Shown: positions 43,425 through 56,525 of the stretch, piece by piece
How positions within the stretch are numbered: position 1 is the stretch's first letter
Layout: the number at the start of each line of letters is the position of its first letter
Source of the DNA: Cannabis sativa
Lineage: Eukaryota > Streptophyta > Magnoliopsida > Rosales > Cannabaceae
Direction of reading: 5' to 3'
Length of the DNA: 64,000 nt
Assembly (NCBI RefSeq): GCF_029168945.1
Contig: NC_083604.1
Coordinates: forward strand, 8,176,812-8,240,811
The notes under the pieces: model-generated
Databases searched by the model: none
Told to the model about the DNA's origin: nothing
Seen by the model: only the letters and a program-made list of their open reading frames with translations
Translations under genes and position numbers: made by a program

Positions 43425-43730
43425 ATTTAGGAATGAAAATATAGGAATAGGAATGGGAATGGGAATGGGAATAGGAATGGAATGGAATAAAATTTAAAAT
43501 GGATAAAAAAAATTGATAAAAAAATAATTAAATTTTTTTTCTTGTTACATTGGAATGGTCATTCCTTCCTTTTTAAAATGGAATAGCCATTCCACCAAAA
43601 TGGTGGAAAGAGCATTCCATTGGAATGTCATTCCAATACTTTAAAATGCAACCAAACAAAGGAATGGAATGAAAATTATTTCCTTTCCATTCCATTCCAT
43701 TTCATTACCTCCAACCAAACGCCACCTTAG
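43425..43730. repeat. GGAATGGAAT-type foldback repeat, probably a MITE
   Basis: The left side is a run of GGAATGGGAATAGG-like units, the right side is their complement (TTTCCATTCCATTCCATTTC), and the middle has further palindromic ATTCCATTGGAAT pieces. The outer edge on the right reads CCAACCAAACGCCACC. Boundaries and target duplication not resolved. Confidence 0.6.
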
Positions 43731-44222
43731 TGTTTTGCAGGAACAAAATTGCAACAAAATCACTCAATAAGTTGATGATTGAGAGTTGCAACATCTTAGT
43801 GTAATTGATCGAATAAGTAGGAGATTGTTTCTTAGTCTCTTGCAAAGAAATAAAGTGGGGATAGGTGCGGTTTTGGAAACTAAGTTGAGAGAGAATAAGG
43901 TAAGTGAAATAATGGAAGCTAAATTCTAAGGATGGGATTATCTTACTAGTTCTACTATAGAGGGGAAAATCTTGATGTTATGGCGAAATTTTTTTGTGTA
44001 AGTGGAGGTTTTAGAGGGGAATAAACAGTTTTTGCACAGTAGAGTAAAAATGATAGGTATTGATAGGGAGTTTGGTTCACAATGGTGTATGGATGTAACA
44101 CGAATGCTGAGAGGCTGGAGTTGTGGAGAGGCTTGAGTAGTTTGGTTTTTACAATGTATCCTTGGTTGGTTTGTTGTGATTTCAACACTAGATAGGTTAT
44201 AGTAGATTCTAATGATTGACTA
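43731..44222. other. Unassigned low-copy-looking DNA
   Basis: Less AT-rich than its surroundings, with purine-rich stretches that look like decayed coding DNA on the plus strand, but no domain that I can identify. Confidence 0.3.
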
Positions 44223-44609
44223 TGTTAGCAAGGCCCAAGCTATAGGCCCAATTGAATTGGACCCCAAAGATATACATGAAAGGTAGGATATCCAGTTGGG
44301 AAAGGGACGCTAGCCAGCAGATGGATTTCAGCCAAGCTCAAGCCGATGGCGAAGAAGAAGAGAGTACTGCAACTGTAACGAGAGAAGCTCGTAACAAAAG
44401 AGAGTGTGCAAAACCAAGCTGGCTAAAGGATTATGTCATGAGAATGAGTTGTTAGAAGTCTGTATGAGGGTCTAACCATTTTCTTTTTTGCTTCTGTTAG
44501 CTGCTGAGTATAAAAGGAACACTGTAAAATTTTCAAAAGCATGTTGAATAAAATGGCAATTTGCTACTTGGGAGATTTTTCTTGTCTCGAAGAAGGCCTT
44601 TTCTTAACA
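44223..44609 (+). repeat. 5' LTR of the decayed Gypsy element
   Basis: TG…CA, with a TATA-like AGTATAAAAGG at about 44508. No second copy in the window. Confidence 0.7.
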
Positions 44610-44637
44610 TTGGCGCTTTCATTGCTTAGTCCTCACT

Positions 44638-47600
44638 ATGAAGAACGAGGACGTAGCAACGTTGATACAAGAATTGCATTCCAAATTGAACGTCCGATTG
44701 GATGCTAAGCTGGAGAAGTTCAAGGGTGATCAATCAATGAAGTTACAATCGATGTTGGACTAGAGAATCGCTCAATCAGAGGATTGTATGACCAAACACG
44801 TCGCTTATACGGAGGAGCGTTTAGCTCAAGTATCATTATAGCCTCCACCTGTCAGCACAGGAGATACTAGCTCCGTCAGGGATACCCACAAATTCAGGGA
44901 TACTTAGCCTGCTTCCCCGAAGAATGGCCATGAATTTAATAACATCATCAAGACTCTCCGAGTCAAAATTCCTCGATTTGATGGTACAGATGTGGATGAT
45001 TAGATTTACAAGATTAATAAGTTTTTTGACATTCACCAGGTGGAGCAGTCGATGCGATTGGCGATGGTCTCTTTGTTGGAAATTTATTTTACCAGGATCT
45101 TAGATCTACTCACAAGTATGTTGTTTAACACCCTAAATATGAACTTTCTAAAACGATAAATTAAACACATATAAAGTTAAGAAAACCTTACATTGATGCA
45201 GCGGAATTAATGTCTCCTTCCACTCAGATCTCTAACCCTTGTATCCTTTCTGTAGCAGAGTATAATCAAGATCTGAGCCCGAACGTCCTTCTTCTTTAAG
45301 TTTGATCCTTCATAGTCTTCCAATCTATGATTGAGTTACTGCTTGTTGTGTGTGGGCACTTACTCTTTCACTAGGGTCACGAAATTTATGAAGAGGAAAG
45401 AGAAGAGGGATTTCGGCCAAGTATAGAAAATAGGGAAGGCTTAGTTTTTCTGAAGAGAGAAATTTCTGTCAGAAGATGTTATGAAAAACTTATGATTTGA
45501 CTGAGCCGTCACTTTCTATTTATAGGCAACTACTAGGTTTAGGTTAGGAATTATTTGGCATTAAAATAATGAAAATATTAATTTGAAATCCCACAATTAG
45601 TGGCCGGCCATGGTGTAGTTTATGGGCTCCACTTAATTTTGCAGTTTTAACAAATTTTATTTCTATTTTCTCAAAAACGCCAATTTTCCAATTCTAACCT
45701 TTTAAAGGCCAACACTAATTATTTAATAACTAAAATAGATTATTAAAGAATATTGTCATTTAATTTAATTATTAACTAGACATGTAAAGTCCATTAATAA
45801 ATAAATAAACCTAGAATCTCTCTTCTTTACAATTTCACCCCTGCTTAGTGAAAATTCACAAATTAGACATAGTCTAACTTTAGAATTATAATTGATCAAT
45901 CACGAATCAATTAATGAGTATTACAAGCAGAATCTTCTCAACTAGAATGGGGACCGTGGATCTATATGCTGAGCTTCCAATAAGTGAACCAAATTTACCA
46001 AGTAAATTCCTACTTATTAATTCTTCGTTGAATCCACTCTTAGAACTTAGAATTGCACTCTCAGACTTATATAGAGCATATTATATGTTCCACGATATCA
46101 ATATGCTATCTCATTTAACCATTGTTATAATCTTATTGTGATTTAAAGATCCTCTATATAGATGATCTACATCAAGATGGGATTTCTTTACCGTTCTCAC
46201 CCCTCAATGTATTTTACCCCTTAAAACACTTAGCTACCTGTAAATGGTGTTTAGTGATCTAATGATTAGTCAGTTAAACAAGAGCTCATCCATTTACTTC
46301 TATTTGCTAAGCTCGAAGGGAATCATCACTTGACTTCTATACACCAGTAGAAGCTATAGATTCCATATTTATGTTCAGCACTCCCACTCAATCATACTAT
46401 CATGTTCCCAAAATATACGTATCACCCTGACCTAAAAGTAGGCTTAATTAATAAATCAAAGAACATGAATAACACTACTGAGTTGAGCCTAAGCATATCA
46501 GGATTTAGATTCTTTTAATCTTAAGATCAACTACTGATATTGACTTGGAAAGATATATATAACGGTAAGTTTGTAATATCTTAACTTAGTTGCAATATCA
46601 GTCCAGTCCAATATATACTCCATACATTTGAAACTAGTATACTTTACTAATGTCCTGGAAAGAACATAACACTTACTCCAAGTGTAAGTACACATCATCG
46701 CTGATTATCACATTAGTGTAAATCCAATAACACTGATGAAACAGGGACCAAGTCTTTTGATTCATATGATCACAATCACATTCCACTGTGTTGACGATAC
46801 TGTAATTGTGAATAAACATATGATCTGGATTTAACTGATTCTGTGTGTAAATGTAATAAACATATTAAACCATTAGCATGTAAAATTCATGCAAACAACA
46901 ATCACTTCAAATTCCTTATATTGATAACTAATCAGATTGTAAAGAGTTTTATTTAGGGCATAAAACTCAACACTCTTTCCATTTAAATGGAGCACCATCA
47001 GCTTGGTTCCAATGGATGGAGAAGGCAGGCAGATTTATCGATTGGCATTCCTTTCTTCGTGCTCTTCGGTTATGTTTCAGTGCTTCAATTTATGAGGATC
47101 CACTTGGGAGGATAACGAAGCTCACTGAAACGGGCACAGTTTCTTAGTTTCGTGTCTAATTTGAGGAACTAATGACTCGAGTCACGGGAGTCTTAGATCA
47201 AATGTTTTTAATTTTTTTTGTATGGGTCTAAAGCCCGAGAATCGCAGAGAGCTATTGATGTCGACTCCTTTAGATTTGGCAGATGCTATGGCCAAAGCAC
47301 AGTTATATGAGGATCAGAATGAGGATTTATTCAATCGTTCTCGTGGTGGAAATCAAACGTCCAGGATGGGTTTCGAAGACAGGTTCACCTAGTCCAGTAT
47401 CAGCTTCACATCCAGGTACAATAATCCCTTCAGGTTCCCTAGCCAATTCTGCCACTGTGACTTCAACTAAACTAGGTATTACCCTTTTACTCATGAAGCG
47501 TTTAACGCCTGCTGAGATGCACGACAAAAGGAAACGTGGTATTTGTTTTACTTGTGATGATAAATATAGTTTTGGGTATAAGTACAAAAACAGGGTCATG

Positions 47601-48070
47601 TTGCTATGTGGAACAAATGAGACTGAAGAGGAAATAAGTCAATCAGAGGGATTAGAAGCTCATGATTCAGAGGATAATGCGATGGATAAGGTGAGCTTGA
47701 ATGCTTTATCGAACTCCTCTTACCCGCAAATTTTTCAAATTATGGCCAACCATAGAGCTGAGACATTGGAAGTCTTAATAAATACACGTAGTAATAACAA
47801 TTTCATTCAAAAATCCTTGGTCACACAATTACAATTTCCCTGGGAGGAGACAAAATGCTTTAAAGTTTATATGGGAAATGAGAATTTCTTGCTCTGTTCA
47901 AAAGTTTGCAAGGGAGGGGAGTTGGTGTTATAGGGCCACATCTTTATTGTTGATCTGTATATTCTTCCTATACATGGCTTGGATGTGGTTTTAGGCATGC
48001 AGTGGATGCAGAACTTGGGGCCTTGTATTCATGATCATAAGACACTGACTATGGAGTTCTCCTAGAAAGG
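44638..48070 (+). pseudogene. Gypsy gag and protease region, with many stops
   Basis: Starts MKNEDVATLIQELHSKLN at 44638. The gag core is IPRFDGTDVDD (about 44970), resuming after the inserted LTR with HLNGAPSAWFQWMEKAG (about 46980). A region about 47490-47590 (RLTPAEMHDKRKRGICFTCD) is the degenerate zinc knuckle. The protease-like part (about 47740-48060) has NTRSNNNF where active enzymes have a D-S/T-G motif, then VVLGMQWMQNLGP. Numerous in-frame stops. Non-functional. Confidence 0.75.
45074..46972. mobile_element. Solo LTR (1899 bp) nested in Gypsy gag
   Basis: Starts TGTTGGAAATTTATTTTACC and ends AAAACTCAACA, with the duplication CTCTT at 45069-45073 and 46973-46977. The host gag frame resumes beyond it. 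The start, and the GCGGAATTAA segment about 130 bp in, resemble the LTR of Copia element C at 48242, so it may be a long Copia LTR in the same (minus) orientation. No coding content. Confidence 0.85.
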
Positions 48071-48241
48071 AAATGTGGTTAAGTTAGTCTTTCTTCTATG
48101 ACGTTCATTCATATCCTTGTTATTCTTTTCAATAACTTGAATGAGTACTTTATTTTGTTCCATTAGTTTTTTGAATTGATCATCACATAATTGTTTTGCC
48201 TTTGCTTTTTCACACCTAATGGTCTTTTTGCTAGAAAAGTA

Positions 48242-48740
48242 TGTTAGAAATTTATTATGTATAAACTGGAATATATATATTTATGTATAAAACGCGGAAT
48301 TAAATCAAACATATATACACTATGAATAAGGATCGAAATACCTCCAGCCATTGATTCTTGAGCTTCAAACCCACATAAGCTTTGATCTGCAAGGAAAATT
48401 GGTTGATGTGGGTAATCGGGCTTCCTCGCTCTCTCAACTCTCTTTAGATGGATTTTGCTGTTATGAACAGAATGAGTGAGGAGCTCGGGGACCGAGACCC
48501 TATATTTATAGGTAAGATACTCCATCAGTATCTGTGCCACATTAATTGTCAGAATATTTTGACAATTAATTCAGGAAATCAAATCAGGTAATGAATATAG
48601 AAATCTGACCATATATAGAATATTATGTAATTGATTTTGTCCAGATCCAATGAATATAAAATATTCATTTATCACAAAATCAATTATTTATTTATTTCCT
48701 TAAATAGAAATTTATTTCCTTAAATAAAAATATTCTTATA
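48242..48740 (-). repeat. Element C left LTR (3' LTR)
   Basis: 499 bp. The 98-residue open frame it contains on the minus strand is also in the partner LTR and is not a gene. Confidence 0.9.
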
Positions 48741-49064
48741 TTCTCCCACTTGGTCAGCATTTAGACTAAAACATTCAAACCCAAACGTTCCTCATTATAT
48801 AATAAACATACGAATCATAGCGACATGTCCTCATTATAAGTCGAGTATTATCTTCCATGTATTACGATATATTTATTATATAACAATGTACTTTATGTGG
48901 CAATGTACTTAAGCGAATAAACCCTAAACCTTATGTTTATTCAGGTCCTCTTATGATAATTTTCTCAAACAAAATTAAGGTGCACATAAATATGAGAAAA
49001 TATTGAAATTAGAGTTTCATTGAACAATTTTTGGTTGTACAAATAAAAAACTGCATATGGATTA

Positions 49065-49210
49065 ACTGAATCCCATATTTACTTTATGATCCTTGAGTTT
49101 GTGTTGCGGCATGCCTTTAGTCAAGGATATGCGATCACCCAATTCAGTTTGCGTGATTAATGACCACTTATCACGCCTTTTTATGGCTAAATACTTAATG
49201 TCGATATGCT
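49065..49210 (-). pseudogene. Copia RNase H C-terminal tail in element C
   Basis: Minus-strand translation contains HIDIKYLAIKRR, then LTKGMPQHKLKDHKVNMGF, the classic end of Copia pol. The middle (about 20 residues) has drifted. Nothing upstream of it in the element encodes RT, integrase or gag. Confidence 0.8.
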
Positions 49211-51324
49211 AGCTTCGACCAGTACTCTTATAGGTATTAGCCATAAATATTGTAGCTGAATTTATCACAAAATTTTCTTAATGGCCTAATGAAACTGTAA
49301 TTCTGAACTCTAGGCCTACTATGAAACTCTATAATACATCATACGAGATGTATCCTCAAAACAATAAATGAATGTGACTTCTATAGTGGAAATAACAATC
49401 AAGATTCTCTACAATATAACTTACTGGTAATCTTAAGGACGTAATAAAATATTGATTTACGTGAATCAATACAACCAGTGAAGTACATTAGAATCTAATT
49501 GGTTAACTTCAATTCTTTATCATTCTATAATTTAATTTATGTCTCAAATTAATATTGTAGTTGAACTCTTATTGTACAAAATGTAATCACTAGAAAACAT
49601 TGATCTTACTGTTCTAATAAGTCATCTTAAGGATGGACCAACAAACTCTTAAAAGAGCAAATGGTTCAATAACATGTTATTTTAGAAATTGTAAGCAATT
49701 ACTAAATAACATAACTTATTAGAATTTTACCAATGACTTGTATATTATTAATGATTAGTTATGAATTCTCAATAACCATTAATCTTAAGGGTTGTTGTGA
49801 ATCATAATTAATCTAACACTTGATGTGGAAGTTTGAGAAAATATGAATGATCTTTCTCAGAAACTAGGTTCCTAGATTGATCACTCCCACTGATCAAGTC
49901 AATTCTTAATTCCACAATTCTAGTGTTGTGAGATGGATAATAAAATATGTAACCCTTAAACCTTATAGCTTTTCAAATGAAATATGCTCATTTATTGTTT
50001 AGGGCCCAAATATTTTCTTTGACAATTGTACTCTAACTATATATGGGTATTTATAAAATGTGTACATGTCATCAAGTCGGTTTTCAACCTTATCACAACT
50101 CAAAATATGTTTGAGAAACAACTTTGGTTAGAATACGTTTCGATATGTACACTCCATTGTTGAGTATCAATAGACAAAGATTTAGGAAAGATTGGAGTTT
50201 ACTATGTAGGCTCCACCCCATGTCCAAAAAATGCTTAGTTTCTTAAATCTGTTACACACTATAATTTGGGTGTACCAAGCATATGTATCGGGCAATGAAC
50301 CCATGCTTTTAAAGAAACTTTACAAATAGACTGGGAGTTTATCCATACTCACGAATTTTAATGTAGTATTTTCCATTTTATATTTGATCTCACTATCTTA
50401 ATATGCAAAATGCACCATTTCTCTACTTAAGATTTAAATGTCTTTGAAACATATAAATCTATACTTTTGTAGAAAAATTATTTATGTGAGTAATCGTTAA
50501 AAAGGAGATGCAAAATTTGAGTCCATGTCTTCAAAATTAGTTGACTTGTATGATTTCTGATACGATAGAATTCTAGTATGCACCGATTTTGACTTGTTGG
50601 AATACGTATTCTTAATGAAATTCACACAAGTTCTAAATAAAGTTAGTAAAATCAAGTGTAATGAATATCTCCACCATTTACTAACATTTATTCTATTTGT
50701 GGAGATATGTTCCATAATCTTTGGGTCTATAATGTAGAAGAATTCTTATTAATAACACATTTCTTATTGTCAGATTGAACTTGCATATCTTTATGAGTGA
50801 CATCATTTGTAGTAAAGACCTCTAAATGTGTCTAAATCAAGTTTCAATAGAATCTTGGAACATAAAGATCTTTGCCAATTTTAAAACAAAGCCACTACTA
50901 TATTGCTTGTTCCTTAAACTTCTAAATGTGAGAACTTATCTTGTCTGTGGATAAGATTTGCTCACAGTTACTAGATTTGCTCACAGTTACTGACTTTCTT
51001 AGGTTTATTTGTAAACCTTGCAAGAAATTATGAATGTGGAATAACAATCTAAAATAATCCACTATGTGTTAATAATCACATTAACTATATTAGAATGAAT
51101 TCATACACAATAAATTAAAATTTATTGGTGATAATAAAGTGTGATTTATTTTTCTTAATTATACAGTAAAAACTGTATATTCTAAATGAAGTTATCAGAA
51201 TAAATTTTAAAAATTTCTACTGGTATGGAAGAAATTTATGAATAGTGATGTAATAAAATTACATATATAGTTTTGAGGTTTAAATGAATCATGTTTTTAC
51301 CAATGAATAAGCATGCTTAAATAT

Positions 51325-52110
51325 GAAATCTTATTAAACAAAAATTGCCTGTGGGCTAAATTTTTAATTTAATAAGATTAAATTTAGATGTAGATTATGA
51401 TAGATTTACACAATTTATGAAAAAACTTAAAGTTTAATAATTTTATCTCAATGAAAGGTATGGAACACTTATAAATGTTTCAAAATTTTATACTTTATGA
51501 TAAAATTATTAAATTAAATCTACATAATTCCCTGTGGGATAAATTAAGAGAATTTAATTTAATATATTAATTATGTAAATATAATAAAATCCCTGTAAGG
51601 TAAGATTATTATGTTCACATAATTTATGTGCATTATGTGATCTTGATCCACTTAATATATATAATTTTATATAATTAAGGATGCTGTGGCTACTCCCTAA
51701 TTATTTAAAATTATGTGGTTCACTAGACACCAAAGTATAAACTGAAGATTAAAATTTTACTAAATCCAAAATTGCCTGTGGGCTAAATTTTAAATTTAAT
51801 AAAATTAGATGAACTTTATGATAGATTTAATTAAACAATTAGTTTAGGAAAATGAAGGTTTATTATCTATCTTTAATTAAATTTGTGATAAAACTATTAA
51901 ATTAAATCCCCATAACTCCCTGTGGGGTAAATTAAGAGAACTTAATTTAACATATTATCCTAATTAATTATACAAATATAATAAAATCCCAGTGGGGTAA
52001 AATTATTATACCTATATAATTAATTACAAGTTATGTCCATTAAGGTGAATTTTAATTAATATATAATTTTATACAAATAAGGATGCTGTGGCTACTCCCT
52101 AATTATATAA
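51325..52110 (-). repeat. Tandem pair of hairpin clusters with CTGTGG caps (element C)
   Basis: Two related ~360-bp blocks (about 51325-51700 and 51755-52125) hold the same series of AT-rich hairpins. Examples: AATCTTATTAAA (51327-51338) with TTTAATAAGATT (51368-51379) around GCCTGTGGGC; ATTAAATTAAAT (51508-51519) with ATTTAATTTAAT (51552-51563) around CCCTGTGGGA; ATAATAA with TTATTAT (51581-51612) around CCCTGTAAGG. The second block repeats these with CCTGTGGGC, CCCTGTGGGG and CCCAGTGGGG. Each block ends with GGATGCTGTGGCTACTCCC flanked by AT-rich arms. Confidence 0.8.
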
Positions 52111-53399
52111 AATTATATTTTCACTTTGACATTAGGTATTGGGCTCTACCTAAAAGTAATTTCGTTATTAACATAGTAGACAATCACTGAGATTAATGCT
52201 CCTAGTGTGGTCGTCCGAAGATCATTAAAAACCATTCTAGATATGAGCATTTGTCCCAAATTCATGTTTTCTTATGTCAAACCACAAAATTACTTACATT
52301 TTATTCATATTTTATTCATTTTAGGAAGTTTTATGAATATTTTATGAATAATTTTATGAAGTTTTATGAAACTTAATGTGCTATATAAAATATTCAACCT
52401 ATCTTAATGTTTGAATATTTCTAAATATATCTAGCACTATAAAAGGAATTTATGTATAGCATTTAAATCATACAAATCAAAATTAATTGTATTAAAAATA
52501 AATTTTCCAAATAAATACAAATTAAAACAATTATTGTATGATAATAAATTAAATGCTTAATTCCATGATATGTAATTAATTATGCATTTATAACTATATA
52601 ATATCTTAAATATTTGTACTAATAATTAGTTTGTATAAATAAGGTAAATATACAAATTAGTACAATTAATTATATGAAATAAATTAAATGCAAAATTAAA
52701 GAATATACTTGATGGCAGATTATCAATTAATTTAATCAATAAATTACTTAATTGGTAAATAAATATAATAATTGCGCACTTAATTGTAGAATAATTAAAT
52801 ATTTACATTCTTAAAATATCACAATTATTGTAATTACATGTAAAAAAAATAAAGCATGTAATTAATTTACCAAATTAAAAATTTTCCATAATAATTTATT
52901 ACTAAATAACATATAATATATGAAGATATATGTTAAATAAGTATGGAAAGTTTAAATAAATGTAATTTAATTGACTAAATAAACAAAAATAAGGAAATAA
53001 ATTAAAATTCCAAAAATAAATCAAAATAATAAAAAAATTTGGAATTTTCTTAAATTTTTCTTAATTTTTCTTTTTTTTTTTTAGAAAAAACTGCCCTGAA
53101 AAACAACACCGACGACTAAAATTCATGAAATTAATTCAAAAATGATCTAAATGAATAAATTAAGAGATCCATATTGATTTCAAGCATCAAAAAATACGTA
53201 AAATGTAGACTTTAATTTGATAAATATTCTTTCGGGTCCGATCGTGTTCTTAAGAGAATTTTTCAGTTTTCAGATGGTTTTCAAATCCTTTTCATTCATA
53301 AAATCGATCTAAAATATTATATGAATATAGTAATAAGTAGAGGATTTGAAATAAATACCAAAAAATGAAAACGAAAAAAATTACAGACCGAAAAATAAA

Positions 53400-54065
53400 A
53401 CCTTCATGTATATATATACTCATATACAATGTATATACTGCATAAAATCATCATTAATGTATGGAAGATAATATTACATATAATTTTATGCAATAAAAAA
53501 TATGAAAGCATTGAGTATTATATATAAACATATATACATGAAAAATTATATGTATATACATATATGAATATAAATATGAATGTGTGTATACATATGAACA
53601 TATAAATTATGAAATATGAATATAAAAGTGTATATATATAAATATGAATATATATACGTAAATGAAAAGAAAATGTATATATATATATAAAATATATATA
53701 TATATAAACAAAAACCAATACTGTATACATATATATACATATATACTTGCATATACATATTAAACCATATAAATATCATACAAATATATAATAGAATATG
53801 ATAATTAATTATATGGAAAGAAATCAATGAATAAATGAATAATAATATGAAAGTATACTTAGAAATATATATATTATACGGTATAAATGAATGTATATAA
53901 TATATATATGAACGTAAATATGAAGATGAATATATATATATATGTATATATAAAAAATAAATTGAGTATGAATATATATATAATCGGGATTATATAATAT
54001 AAAAGTATATATAAAATATATATAATTTATATTATAAATGAAGAACCCCGTAAAGGTATATATAT
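53400..54065. repeat. TA-rich microsatellite-like tract
   Basis: Dense (TA)n with interspersed TATG/AATATG units. Minus-strand reading frames of tyrosine and isoleucine here are composition artefacts. Confidence 0.75.
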
Positions 54066-54124
54066 AAATAAACTCAAAAAAAAAAAAATCAAGGCAGAGA
54101 TATATAATCCGCTCTGATACCAAC

Positions 54125-54643
54125 TGTTAGAAATTTATTATGTATAAACTGGAATATATATGTTTATGTATAAAATGCGGAATTAAATCAAACATATATA
54201 CACTATGAATAAGGATCGAAATACCTCCAGCCATTGATTCTTGAGCTTCAAACCCACATAAGCTTTGATCTGCAAGGAAAACTGGTTGATGTGGGTAATC
54301 GGGCTTCCTCGCTCCCTCAACTCTCTTTAGATGGATTTTGCTGTTATGAACAGAATGAGTGAGGAGCTCGGGGACCGAGACCCTATATTTATAGGTAAGA
54401 TACTCCATCAGTATCTGTGCCACATTAATTGTCAGAATATTTTGACAATTAATTCAGGAAATCAAATCAGGTAATGAATATAGAAATCTGACCATATATA
54501 GAATATTATGTAATTGATTTTGTCCGGATCCAATGAATATAAAATATTCATTTATCACAAAATCAATTATTTATTTATTTCCTTAAATAGAAATTTATTT
54601 CTTTAAATAGAAATATATTTCCTTAAATAAAAATATTCTTATA
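54125..54643 (-). repeat. Element C right LTR (5' LTR)
   Basis: 519 bp, partner of 48242-48740, with an additional AAATTTATTTC-type unit near 54590-54615. Confidence 0.9.
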
Positions 54644-55920
54644 AAGTATTGATTTTCTCATTGTTCATGTTTAGATCAAATAAACTCATACCAGTAGATG
54701 CTGATGTTGGAGACTCAAAATTGTGAGACAATGATTTGGATGAAGTAAAAATAGGATCTTCGTGTTGGAAACTACGTGGTGCATTGATGTTGTCATCATT
54801 TGAAAACTTTTGAATACCTTTGAGGATGTGTCACACATGATCAAGTTTAAAGTCTTTGTCGTATTTTTTTCTTAGGCTAATAACATCTTCGCTTGAATTA
54901 GCTGTTAAAATATAAATTAAGTAATAGCGTCAATAAAAATTGAAAATAAAATAGTAATAATAAATAAACTATAATGACAAACACTTACAATTTCTTTTGG
55001 TGAAGTACCACTTGGATTTTTATTTTTAATTTGGTTTATACATCCCCTTAATGTGAAATTGGACTGTTAATAGTAGCATTCGAGTTTGTAAAGATCTTAC
55101 TGGTTGATGTTTATTACTAAATTTTCCATCCTTGTGGTGCTCTGATTCAACTCTTTCCCAATGAATACATCAAAGTAGGAGAATCTACAACTTTAGAAAG
55201 CTTAAAGCGATTTTGTTGTCCTATTGTTGAGGTGTTTGGAGCCCACTATCACCGATTACCCAACACTCATGATGTTGCAAGACTATTCTACATTGGTGAA
55301 CGTCGAGGTTTTCCAGGATGTTCAAAAGTTTAGATTGTATGCATTGGAAATGGAAAAAATTTCCAACTGTTTAGGGAGGACAATATGTCGGTCGTAGTGG
55401 ATCCTCGACTATTATTCTTGAAACAGTAGCTGAATATGATCTCTAGATATGACATGTATATTTTAGTTTACCAAAATCTAATAATGACATTAATTTGTAA
55501 GAGGCATTCTATCTTTTTGCTAATCTTGCTCAATGTATTGTTCTACTCGCTAATTATGTTATTAAAAGAAAAGAGTACAATATGGGTTATTATTTAGTGA
55601 ATGGTATATATCCAAAATGGTCTACTCTTGTTCAAACTATTCATGATCCATGTGGTAAAAAAAATTATTTGCAATGATACAAGAAACATGTAGAAAAAAT
55701 ATTGAATGTGCATTTGGAGTATTGCAGTTTAGATTTGTAATTATTGTTGGACTGACACGTCTTTAGAATGAAAATGTAATGTCCCTGTTTCAAACCTTTA
55801 TTGGGTCCTTACACCCATAGAATAATGGCTCTTATACACGAGTACGTTATTCTGGCTACTTCCTGGACCGATAACTGACCCTACGAATCATCACGAGTGT
55901 TTCTAGTGTGCTTTGTCCTC

Positions 55921-56023
55921 ACTCGCACGCTTCCTGGGAAAACTTCCCAGGAGGTCACCCATCCTAAAATTGCCCCAAGCCAAGTACGCTTAACTATGGA
56001 GTTCTTTCGTGATGGGCTCCTGA
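55921..56023 (-). other. 5S rRNA-like segment, left Cassandra LTR
   Basis: On the minus strand it reads the 5S-type blocks AGTTAAGCGTACTTGG and AGGATGGGTGACCTCCTGGG, i.e. the internal control region (A box and C box) of 5S rRNA genes. It is LTR-borne, so not a cellular rRNA gene. Confidence 0.85.
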
Positions 56024-56420
56024 AAAATAATATGAACCTTGTTGATATAGGTAGTACCAATCAATGCATTTAAGCCGTCTTCAACTATGTAGTCCCATAC
56101 CTACACAGTCTCAGAATCATCTCACTTGACCTTCCCCAGGCGATGTGGGATTGTACAACTTACCTGATATTTCCCCTTACGGATCACAGGACTACTGACT
56201 GTCAGAACACCCCCCTTACGGGGTCCGACGTCCTCATCGACCACACTTCCGGCTGGGTCAAGGCTCTGATACCATTTGTAACGTCCCCGCTTCAAGCCTC
56301 CATTAGGTCCTTACACCCACGGAATAGTTGCTCTTAAAAACGAGTACGTCATTCTGGCTACTTCCTAGACTGATAACTGACCTTGCAATTCAACACGAGT
56401 ATTTCTAGCGTGCTTTCTCC

Positions 56421-56525
56421 TCACTCGCACGCTTCCTGGAAAAACTTCCCAGGAGGTCACCCATCCTGAAATTGCCCCAAGCCAAGCACGCTTAACTGTG
56501 GAGTTCTTTCGTGATGGGCTCCTGA
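56421..56525 (-). other. 5S rRNA-like segment, right Cassandra LTR
   Basis: Minus-strand AGTTAAGCGTGCTTGGC and AGGATGGGTGACCTCCTGGG. This copy keeps the usual GTGCTTGG, where the left copy has GTACTTGG. Confidence 0.85.

Larger units (their letters stand above)
44223..48085 (+). mobile_element. Decayed Ty3/Gypsy retrotransposon, 5' part
   Basis: A 387-bp 5' LTR (44223-44609, TGTTAGCAAGG…TTCTTAACA) is followed directly by TTGGCGCTTTCATTG, a primer-site region common in plant Gypsy elements. Then come gag, interrupted by a solo LTR at 45074-46972, and a zinc-knuckle/protease region to about 48070. RT, integrase and the 3' LTR are absent: at about 48085 the sequence passes into a PIF/Harbinger element. 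Confidence 0.8.
48242..54643 (-). mobile_element. Non-autonomous Copia LTR element C, hairpin-rich interior
   Basis: LTRs at 48242-48740 (499 bp) and 54125-54643 (519 bp, one extra ~20-bp unit near its end) differ at about six other positions. The target duplication AAGTA is at 48237-48241 and 54644-54648. Ends are TGTTAG…CTTATA. Minus orientation is shown by the primer site (complement of GCTCTGATACCA, 54111-54122; initiator tRNA-Met type) beside the right LTR and the PPT (complement of TTCTCCCACTTGG, 48741-48753) beside the left LTR. The only coding trace is the RNase H tail near 49065-49210. The rest, over 4.8 kb, is non-coding and AT-rich. Confidence 0.92.
48100..55075 (-). pseudogene. 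PIF/Harbinger ORF1 (NAM-like / MYB-like protein), broken
   Basis: Read on the minus strand: a first exon near 55075-54985 (GMYKPN…), then about 54905-54650 with SSEDVISLRKKYDKDFKLDH, a stop where Trp is expected, HILKGIQKF and later SASTGMSLFDLN. After the Copia insertion it continues at 48241-48100 with AKQLCDDQFKKLMEQN. This order (SG-x-SP, F-x-LDH-W, Lys-rich C-terminus) is the one found in plant Harbinger partner proteins, which help the transposase reach the nucleus and bind DNA. Stops and a 6.4-kb insertion inactivate it. Confidence 0.6.

Noticed and set aside
48244..48540. 98-residue minus-strand protein, also at 54127-54423
   Set aside because: Both copies lie wholly in the LTR pair of element C and resemble no known protein; this is LTR sequence that happens to be open.
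53518..54123. Several 70-99 residue Tyr/Ile-rich minus-strand frames
   Set aside because: Products of a TA-rich simple-sequence tract.
55921..56525. Genuine 5S rRNA genes
   Set aside because: They are internal to a pair of LTRs with a tRNA-Met primer site, diverged from 5S, and lack the tandem array context.
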